This document shows, one piece after another, positions 55,146 through 64,000 of a DNA stretch of 64,000 nt (positions are counted from its first letter, which is position 1; the number at the start of each line of letters is the position of its first letter). The notes under the pieces are model-generated. The model was given only the letters and a program-made list of their open reading frames with translations. It searched no databases and was not told where the DNA came from. Origin of the DNA: Chrysoperla carnea (taxonomy: Eukaryota; Arthropoda; Insecta; Neuroptera; Chrysopidae); contig NC_058340.1 of assembly GCF_905475395.1 (NCBI RefSeq), positions 56,584,181 to 56,648,180 of the forward strand. The letters are read 5' to 3'. The position numbers were made by a program, and so were the translations under genes.

Positions 55146-56131
55146 TTTATTAAATTTTACACAATATCTAAAATTTATTTTGAATTTCTCGATTAATAAA
55201 AGTGCATTTTTTTAGTATTTTCTATAAGAACAACAATGGCTATTTAAATAACTAAGTATCAATAACATATTTCATATTTATATGTAAATAGATTTACAAT
55301 GATATTAAAAGGACAAACAAGAATTTTTTATAGAAACAAAAACCATCATAAGATTATTGATATTAAAAATTTGGTAGACAAATAAATATTTTTATTGTTA
55401 CTATCAAAAGATAATATAACAATATATCTTAAAAAATATATAAATAAAATAAAACAATCAATTTTGTTTTAGAATATAATAAAACGTTACAAACGACTTA
55501 AACAATTGTTTATTATTACATTCACTTCCTTAAGTACTGACTCCTTGCTGCAAAAGTTTCTTTTTCCACTTCTTTATACTCCTTACTTACTGAAAAGTCT
55601 TTTTAGAATTGGAAAAATTACTTAAAATAAAAAGCTTGCTTTATTGTAGAACTAAAAATTTCACCTTAGAATTAGTTCTTGGTCAATGATCATGCGCATA
55701 TTCAGCTTTTGGACAAAGGGGGCAAATCAGTAATTTTTGGTCTAAAATATAAATATAATAATAAGGGCCAACAAAGTGTATGGTTATTCAACATACAGGG
55801 AGGGAGAACGATCTCTTAATCTGCTCCCTGCTTGGTACACTTAATCCTACGATTTATAAGATATAGATAAATAAGATATAGCTCAATAGTAATTGAATAA
55901 TTATTATATCACTTTTGCGGTTTTTTGCTTTATCCTGTCGGTAAATAGGTGCCGGGAAAATATTTAAAATATTTTGATCGAATTAACAAGAAAATTTTGT
56001 TATATGGTCTCATACTTCAAGGGATTCAATTTTCATTCAATTTATTCGAAAGAAAAAGTAAAGAGAGTAGAATTTTATAGTCTTGCTTAGAAATTTGGAT
56101 CGCTTAAACATAAGGTTTTCTTTTATACTTT

Positions 56132-56600
56132 CAAACTTTGGCAAATGCTAGTTTAAGCCAGTCTAAAGATCTAAAGAAAAATTCCCAGGGTCTCAAGTCA
56201 TGAAAATGACAGGATTTCATTTTATTGCTAAAATTTAAAGTTGGAAAATGTAATTATTTGTATAATATATGCTCTATGTGTGTATATGCAAATACATATA
56301 CAAATATGTATAACTACATGCATACGTTTGTTTTTAGTTCTTGTTTTTTTGAAGAATATGTTACGAAATTCAAAGAACAAGCAGTGTAAATGTTCAGTGG
56401 ATCAATAATACGAATTGTTAAAAATTGTTGAATTTGAAAAAGTTTGACCGAAATGCAGACTACATATAATTTGTGCGAGGTTTTTTGCTAAGTATATTTA
56501 TTTGTAAGTATTGCAGACTGAAGCTCATATTACGATGTATTTATTTGTAAGTATTGCAGACTGAGGCTCATATTACGATACCCTTACTTTTTTCGCAGAA
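56132..56600 (+). repeat. Family D repeat, second copy
   Basis: It has one 286-bp unit instead of two, but the same right inverted segment (AAAAAGTTTGACCGAAATGC) and the same tail to TTTTCGCAGAA. In the tail a 43-bp block (TGTATTTATTTGTAAGTATT, then GCAGACTGARGCTCATATTA) is itself duplicated in tandem (about 56490-56575). Confidence 0.75.
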
Positions 56601-58274
56601 ATTATACTGAATTCGATAAAATTTTGTGAATGAAATTAATTTGATATACCAAACTAGTTTGAGTACATATAGAATTTTTTGCGCTGACTGTACCAGGTTG
56701 ATTGAACAACACGATAGGTGAAGAAGATGAGTGTTGTTCTTTGTCTTAATTTTGGGAAGGAACTTTATGATTTATTTTTGGGAAAATAAGATAATGGTTA
56801 ATAATTTTTTGAAATAAATATTCACGCTCAGCTTTAATAAAGAAGTAATGAAGATTCTCTTACTTCTACTTTTAATCATTTTCAAAATAATTGAAGTAGT
56901 TGCCAAGAAGTTTGTATAACTGAGAATCTAACCATATGCTGTTAATAAATTTTCATCCAGACTCAGAGAAGCGATAAACGGCGAAAAGAAAGATTTCAAT
57001 TAATTTTTTCGAGTATAATATTTTTATTTCTAAAAATGCTTTATTTCTTTAAGTATGAAACGATACCACGGTTTATTAATATTTAAATATAATAATAAAC
57101 GAAAGCGACAAATACATAAAGATTTGATAGGAGCGACAACAACGGTGTGACCAGGACCACCAGGGGTTACATTGGTATTTTCAGTGATTAACATATTCAT
57201 TGAATTTTTTGATCACCATTATTCAAATATTCATTTCATAAACAAACGTATTCTATTCGTTTCATAGATTATTCTAGACAACCAAGATTTAAAATTAAAT
57301 AAGATTTTTGTAGGGAAATCGTATTCTAAGAATGAATGGTAAATTTCAAGGTGGCAAAAATGATAAAAGACAAAATTTTAATGAAACAGTGATACGGGAC
57401 TACTAGAGAGAGGCAAATCAGAAACTTTTGGCCAAAAAATTTTATCAATTCAACAATATTCTGGGATAAAAACATACTTAGCTACCCAAATATGTGGTAA
57501 ATCCAGATCCTGGGGGGGAGGGAACTGCTCCAAGCCCCAAACTGCCCTCCCCTTTGGACGTCTATGAGGAGTCGTTTACCAAACAGAAGAGGTAGTTTAA
57601 CGTTTTTGAGTCGGATGAAGCTGTTCGAATGCGATCTATATTAAACCATTTGCCACTTATTATCAGTCAAAAATTTAACTACAACTAGGGTAATTAAATT
57701 AATTACCAATAAAAATTAATTCAATTACCAGAAACAGACAGCTAAAGATTAATTTTTTGGACAATTTAAATACATATTGTCAAAAATATAAATAATGGTT
57801 TATAAGACATATGCCTGTCTATTAAATATAACTTTTTTATCCACAATTTTTTTATACTTTAAAAGTACATAAATATTGTCTAAGATATTATTATAATAAC
57901 AATTTATATTCTACAAAAATTATAATATTCCGCCCCTATTGTTGTACGTCAATATAACAACTATAAGTTATTTAAGGGTTGATAACTGTTGACAAGGGTA
58001 TTATAACTTCTCTTAAAAGTTCACGGGATATCTATTATAATAGCATGGTTGAAATATCTACAAGGTGAGTCGGAAAGAACAGTCCAAGCACAAGAAGTTA
58101 CATACTTCTATACATTAAATATTTAAGTAAAAGATGGTTTTTTATTTTTCACAGTGGGTTAGAAAGTATAAAGAAATTTTAATGATTTAATGAAATGTTA
58201 TAGCAAATAGAAGAAAGTATACTATTGAAGTTACTTAAATTACGCTACTGAATACATTCCGGAGATACGCATTA

Positions 58275-58742
58275 TAATTAATATACCCATATAATACATA
58301 ATATACAATTTGCACATAATTTGTGCTCTCACGGGTAAACAGTGATGTTTACGAAACAATGTATCAAACAAAAGTTGTTTATTTTTTTATAAGGAACATT
58401 TTTTATGTTTAAACTTTTGTTCTTTCTCAAACCATTTACAAGACCCAATTGACATATGTTGCTCATTTACGAACTCGACCCCACTTTTTACGTCCTCAGC
58501 ATGCTATAAAAATTTCAGCTTGATATTTCTTTTGTTTCATCACGAGTAATCGTGATGTCAGGGGGACAGGCAGACAGACGACAGACAGACAGACAGACAG
58601 ACAGAAACCGGAAATGGACTAATTAGGTGATTTTATGAACACCTATACCAAATTTTTGTTCATAGCATCAATATTTTTAAGCGTTACAAATTTGGGACTA
58701 AATTTAGTATACCTTGGTATATTTCATATACATGGTATTAAA
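58275..58742 (+). repeat. Family A repeat, copy lacking the extreme left end
   Basis: It starts within the ATACCCATATAATACATAAT block, then shows GTAAACAGTGATGTTTACGA, TTGCTCATTTACGAACTCGA, a long CAGA run near 58575-58605 and AAATGGACTAATTAGGTGAT. It ends in CTTGGTATATTTCATATACA and TGGTAT. It is the closest match to the copy at 8916. Confidence 0.8.
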
Positions 58743-60129
58743 AGCATTACTTTAATAAGTTTTCAAAATTGTTAAAAACCTTCTATGATTTCTAAAATAT
58801 TTCCAGCGAGTTGAAAGTCGGTGAGGAAACTCCAATTGCTGTCAGCTAACACTATTACAGGTGAAAAAAATTTAACAACAATAAACTGTTACTTTAAATA
58901 TATTTTCAACCGTTCATTTTTTTTCAATTTCCTTAACATTTAAATTATAATTCTACATAGATAAATAAAAATAAAAAATAATGATGTGAGTGGCCTCTGT
59001 TATAGATAGATATCTGAAAAACGGAGTTTAAAAAACATTAAAAAAATTATTCCGGCTTAATATTGTGTAGCTTATTCAGGGAAACATGTTTCTAATAAAT
59101 TCTTTACTTTTACTTTATTTTTTGCTTATAACTTATTTTTCTTTATAACTTTGATAGTTTCCACGATGCTTCCACCATATTTCTGTTTTGTAGCGTTCTT
59201 TCGATCTCCATTATCCGATTATTAGAAATAATATCACAATTTTCTACATATTTTCAAGATTTATTGCCATTTCGGTAATTTATCAATCGTTATCATAAAT
59301 GCTTTCACAAATAAAACTATTATACCTATAATTTTTATAACTAAAATGTCTCTAAACTATAACCTCTTCAAGTATAGAACCGTTCTTAGAATTTGGGTTT
59401 TGAATTGAGGCTTGTAATACGAAAATCACTAAAAGCAAAATGAATAAAAAAAACCTTTACATTTTTATGTTTAGTTTTAAAAGTGAATAATTCACTTTTA
59501 GTGCATTCCTTTAGTCATTCTGTAAACCTAGTTAGAAAATGATTATTTTTATGAATCATAAAATTATAATATTTTAAAATTTTTAAAACTTCCATCACTA
59601 TAAAATCCGGGTAAGTGTATACTCACTTACCACATAAAGTGATAATGGTATTTATAGTGCAGAGAAAACATATTTTCATTTAAGTATTCTTGTAAAGAGG
59701 TTTCGTAAAATGTTGAAGGTGGATTAGGGAAACTGTTATTTTGTTAATCATTGCAATGGTTGTATTTTTCTATAATTGAATGAATATCTTAATTTGGGGG
59801 GTCAGTTAAAAAGCTCTGTAATAAGTCCAAGTAAAAAAAAAACTACGATATGCATTTTAGAAAGGCGTTATTATTTAGCTATTATCATAATATAAAAATA
59901 TTCTGATTATGGTTCCTGTTTTGAACAATTTACTGTCAGCGTGCTAATCACTTTTTGGATTTGCAATTTAAAAACTATTTAAGCGTTTTGGTGAAATGCA
60001 TTATTCTCTGGCAAGTTTTCTGCAAGAGATCGTCCATAAATGACAGCATTTTGTTAGTAACAATAATAATAATTAATGATAAAACATACGAGGGGTATCC
60101 TAAATGGGTCTCTAGAAATTACACAAAAT

Positions 60130-60240
60130 CATTCTCTGTGTTCTCCTTGAGAACAACCTGGCCGAAGGTGAAACGTTTTCGGGTAAGAGATCCAAGATTG
60201 GCATTGATAGTAAGAGGAAAGGTTGATTTTAGTACAGGGT
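60130..60240 (+). repeat. Stretch resembling the LINE 3' region at 30050
   Basis: Shared blocks with 30055-30125 are TCTGTGTTCTCCTTGAGAAC (there TCTGTGCCCTCGTTGAGAAC), AACCTG, and CGGGTAAGAGAT. It may be a 5'-truncated LINE tail. No ORF2 sequence accompanies it. Confidence 0.4.
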
Positions 60241-61164
60241 GTTAAAAGGCAAAGAGGAAGGCAAAGATTTAATACATAATTTATCAAATAAGTAATGTTG
60301 TTATCGTTCTCGAAATTGTTCGAAGGAATTTGAAATATTGTTGTTTCTAGTGCTAAATAGAAAAAATCGTGTTAAAAATAATTATCGGTCGCACATCGGA
60401 CATTAAACGAAATTATATATATGAAAATAATTATTCAAAATAGTATTTATTAATTAATATGCTTATAATTGATCTTCGTGGAAAATATGCACGTGACAAT
60501 AAAACATTTTGGTAGTTAGATCATTTTAGTCTCGGAGCTTAGTATGGCCATATTAACTGAGAGTTTTTCCTGCTTATTTTCAGATTAATTGTAGATAAAG
60601 GTAGAACGATACTTTTACCCGTTTCCCGACGGCAATGATGGAAAAAATTTAGTAATACTTAGCCTTACACGAATAAACAAAAGTCCAGTGTTTTCAAGGA
60701 ACTTCGGGATGATACAAATAGATCAAATTTCAAAAAAAAAATATGTATAAAAAAATAATGAGTGCTTTCTGTATAAAACCTATGAAAAATTGTTCATTTC
60801 GATATAAAAATATAAAGTATATAGTATAAAGTTTTCCGATACCCGTGGGACTAAAAAAGCTATAGGATATTTTTAATACTTTTGAGTTTTGGAGGCTTTT
60901 TCAGCTGAAATGCCTCGATTTTCATCCGTTTTATTTTAGGATATCAAATTTGTTTACCTAATTTTTTTCAAAATTTGAATCATTCGTACTAACTCCAGAT
61001 TTTTTGAAATCGATGGAATTTTATATGTTTGAGCTAGGTATATATTACTAACGTTTTTCTTTCATTTCCTGTTGGGAAAATTTATTTATTTGAACTTTCA
61101 AACAGGTGGAAAGCGTTATATACTAGTCTGCGAACTAAGAATACACTCAATAATGTGCTCTTAT

Positions 61165-61345
61165 TAACCCCGAATTAAAAAAGGGATGCTATAAGTTTGA
61201 CCGCTATGTGTGTGTGTCTGTGTGTTTGTCTAGCTATGGCATCGTAGTGCCTAAATGGATGAACAGATTTTAATTTTTTGGTTTCATTTGAAAGGTAATT
61301 TAACGGAGAGTGTTAGCTATGTTTCCGAAAAAACTAAAAATGTAA
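61165..61345 (+). repeat. Family C repeat, copy 2
   Basis: Contains AAAGGGATGCTATAAGTTTG, ACCGCTATGTGTGTG, GGCATCGTAGTGCCTAAATG and GAACAGATTTTAATTTTTTG, parallel to 49870-50060. It is more decayed than copy 1. Confidence 0.55.
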
Positions 61346-61639
61346 TTTTATTATTGTCATGTAATTTTAACATATAAATAATAACTATGGAAATGAATGG
61401 TCAAAAAACCTGGCTCAATTCATTTCGAAAAGTGAAATGGTAAAATAATTAGGTAATTCAAAACAATAATTCAAAAGACCAAAGTCAACTCAAATATTTC
61501 AATTTCAATTAAAATATTTCTAAAAATTTGTCCCAAAAATTAATGATAGCTATCCTTTTCATGTCATCTAAGTTCCTTGACCATCACTTTGTTACTGATT
61601 TAAGAAGTAATCTTATAAGTTTAAAGTGTTTAATTGTGG

Positions 61640-61800
61640 GCCTGTGTGTTTCTCAGTGGCATCGTAGCTCCTAAACGGTCAAACCGATTTGATTGAGAAC
61701 ATTTTATAGCTTAGATACCAAAAATCGGTTTACAAGGAATAAATCGCATTTGTCGCTGGTTTTTTAAATTTTGTAAATTTCACTTGTTTTAGTCTTTTAG
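61640..61800 (+). repeat. Family C repeat, copy 3
   Basis: Contains GGGCCTGTGTGTTTCTCAGT, GGCATCGTAGCTCCTAAACG and GTCAAACCGATTTGATTG, and ends with AAATTTCACTTGTTTTAGTC, as in copy 1. It lies about 300 bp after copy 2. Confidence 0.5.
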
Positions 61801-64000
61801 TATGAATCTATAAACGTTTGTCGTTAAACAAATATGACATATTACATTCAATTACATTCATATCAGTAATGATCCTGCTAATACAGCTCCGATACTATTT
61901 ATATTGAGCTTGGTAGCTATTCATTTAAACAGATACAGATTGATTGTGATTATTATAATTTACTAAATTTAATGAATGGAAATTCAATTATTTTAATATT
62001 TCAAATGTCATTTTAAATTATATTATAATTAATATAGCAATTATTACTATAATAATATTCAAATTTTTAGTTATCACTATGTGTATGTAATGGTGAAAAG
62101 TTTATAATAATATTATTATTTATTGAAATTACAAATAAATCTACCATGTACTATTATACTTCAGTCTCCATATCGATAAACAAATTAAATTCGAAAAATT
62201 TAAAAAGTACTCGATGTAAAACAGTAATCTTTTAAAATGCATTGTAAGAGTTTTTTTAATTGAACAATTTTCTTTTTAAATTTATTTATTTATTAGTTAT
62301 TTAGTAAAAATTGTTGTGTTGCATGGCCGAGGATTTAAAAAAAGCTAAAAAAAAGCACCGTTTAAAAATAGCTATTGATTTTTAAGAGATTTTACAGATT
62401 TTTATCAGACATGGCTAAAAGAACCATTAATAAAATAGAATTGGTGGAAGCGTTTGATACATATAGTTTCTTGACAAACAGATATGCTCCATGAAGTGAC
62501 TTGCGCTTCCACCAAAATTAGTATTCTTTTACAAATTTGGAATGTCTGTGCTTGCGTACTTTTAGAAGAGGTTATAAACACAATTATGGCGGTCGAAAGG
62601 CCAAATTTATTTGGTTTTCAAAATTTTCGCAAGTATTTCCCAGAATGTTTCACAAGACCACTGGTTGAAACTGCCTATAAATTTTCAACTCCCTATCTTT
62701 TAAGTTTTGTAAACGAATTATGACTTTTATCAATCATTATGTTTTATTCGAAATAGATGACGATTTTAGCAAATTGAGAAAACACGATAAAATAACATGT
62801 AAAATGATAAATATACATGTAGAATGATAAACTTGCTTTCAATATATTAAAACGTAAAAATATATAGATTTCCATAGAAACAAGTTGAAAAATACGTGTA
62901 AATACGTCAGTATCGTTTTTTTATTCAAAAATATAACTATTTTTTTATTAATAATTAATAAATAAACTATTAATTTAAAAAAAGTTACTTAAATATACTT
63001 TAGATGAGTTATTATTTCATTTATATATGAATTTGTAACCAAAAAAAAAAAAAATAATAATAATACAAATTCTCTATTCTAGATATTCGGATACCGGGAA
63101 TTTTTTGGTGAAAACTGTACCTTCCACACTTAAAAAAAAAAGATTTCACCAATTTTTCAGAAAAGTTGTATTCGCACCCGGAACTTTTTATCGAGTCCCT
63201 CTTTTGGATTAACAAGTGAAAAATACTTTAAACTATTTTAAATGATGTTAATAACATTCAGATCAGAATCCCAACTCAATTGTTCCTATTAAATCCCGGT
63301 CTATAAAACTATCGTAAACAAGAGAGAAACTTTTTCGAAATAAAATTGAATAAATAATAATTGCAAACTAAATTCGATATTTATAATAATTAGAAAATGT
63401 TATTTAATACATATTTCGTTCTTACGTAACAAATCGGTAAATAATCTTGAGAATATCATTATTGTACCTGTAAGCGACAAATATTATTGGATATCAATGT
63501 TAAAAACGTTCGGGTTCACAACATGTACCAATATATCGTAGACGCGAGAGATATATTATGCGGGAGTTAATCCTTTGTAGTATGCGCGGCATCACATAGG
63601 TACCATAATAGTGTTTACATCATCGTTACATGTAGGGTGCATTTACGTGCCTATACGTATTACAAATAAAAATCCATATAAACGTCGGTCGTGTTTGGAT
63701 GTTTAATATTAAATGCCTTACGGCTATAACAATATTCGAATGTCATTTATCTTCTCCAAAAAAGAGGTGTGTCTGATAGTCGTTCAGGGTACAGGTATAT
63801 ACAAAAACCATTAAATTATACAGATGGAACGAAAATAATAACAAGGCTATAAATAAATATGGACCATAAAAGGGAAATCAATAGCTTTCTGATTAAGGTA
63901 GTATGAGCTCCAAGGCAATTTTAGTTTAAGGGTTAGATTAAGGGTTGATGATGAATTTTGTTATAACTTCATGAATGTAGAGGAAACATAAGAATAAAAT

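Larger units (their letters stand above)
53440..64000. other. Gene-poor right flank
   Basis: Ten kilobases with no gene I can support. It holds family A copies at 54672-55145 and 58275-58742, a family D copy at 56132-56600, family C copies at 61165-61345 and 61640-61800, and a LINE-3'-end-like stretch at 60130-60240. A T-run lies at 54239-54260. Frames at 59955-60245 and 62484-62723 lack recognisable domains. Confidence 0.5.

Noticed and set aside
59955-60245. 96-codon frame in the right flank
   Set aside because: Its second half overlaps the stretch resembling the LINE 3' region at 30050, so it is more likely repeat-derived than a gene.
62484-62723. 79-codon frame in the right flank
   Set aside because: No recognised domain and no gene context; the sequence around it is repeat-rich and AT-rich.

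Overview
The window is nuclear DNA of an insect. It is strongly AT-rich, its genes are split by GT-AG introns, and it carries one DM4/12-family gene, a family I know only from insects and their close relatives. I cannot name the species. Seven protein-coding genes can be built exon by exon with every splice phase closing, and all seven read intact.

Layout: cytosolic aspartyl-tRNA synthetase (4020-9735, minus, 7 exons); WDR4/Wuho, the non-catalytic subunit of the tRNA m7G46 methyltransferase (10262-11377, plus, one exon), divergent from it; the tail-anchored ER ubiquitin-conjugating enzyme UBE2J1 (13011-14724, minus, 5 exons); the zinc-finger and DZF-domain RNA-binding protein ZFR/Zn72D (17603-25781, plus, 13 exons); a TspanC8 tetraspanin (28151-37763, plus, 9 exons per transcript plus one spare); GKAP1 (45411-47764, plus, 5 exons); and a small secreted DM4/12 protein (50310-53103, plus, 4 exons). 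The first 4 kb and the last 11 kb hold no gene I can recognise.

The two most notable observations are these. (1) The tetraspanin has two consecutive, homologous, phase-0 penultimate exons (35725-35835 and 36045-36161). Either can complete the protein, each supplies the eighth loop cysteine and the fourth membrane span, and so they look mutually exclusive. (2) A 307-bp insertion in AspRS intron 2, bracketed by exact 12-bp direct repeats, holds a hammerhead-ribozyme-like core (CTGATGA, a perfect 6-bp stem II, GAAA) between long inverted arms.

Introns and gaps are full of small non-autonomous mobile elements: a hAT relic with an 8-bp target duplication, a Tc1/mariner-type relic flanked by TA, several foldback or MITE-like hairpins, a LINE ORF2 tail, and four dispersed repeat families seen two to six times each. 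I found no tRNA, rRNA, CRISPR or virus-derived element. tRNA and rRNA genes were looked for only by eye.
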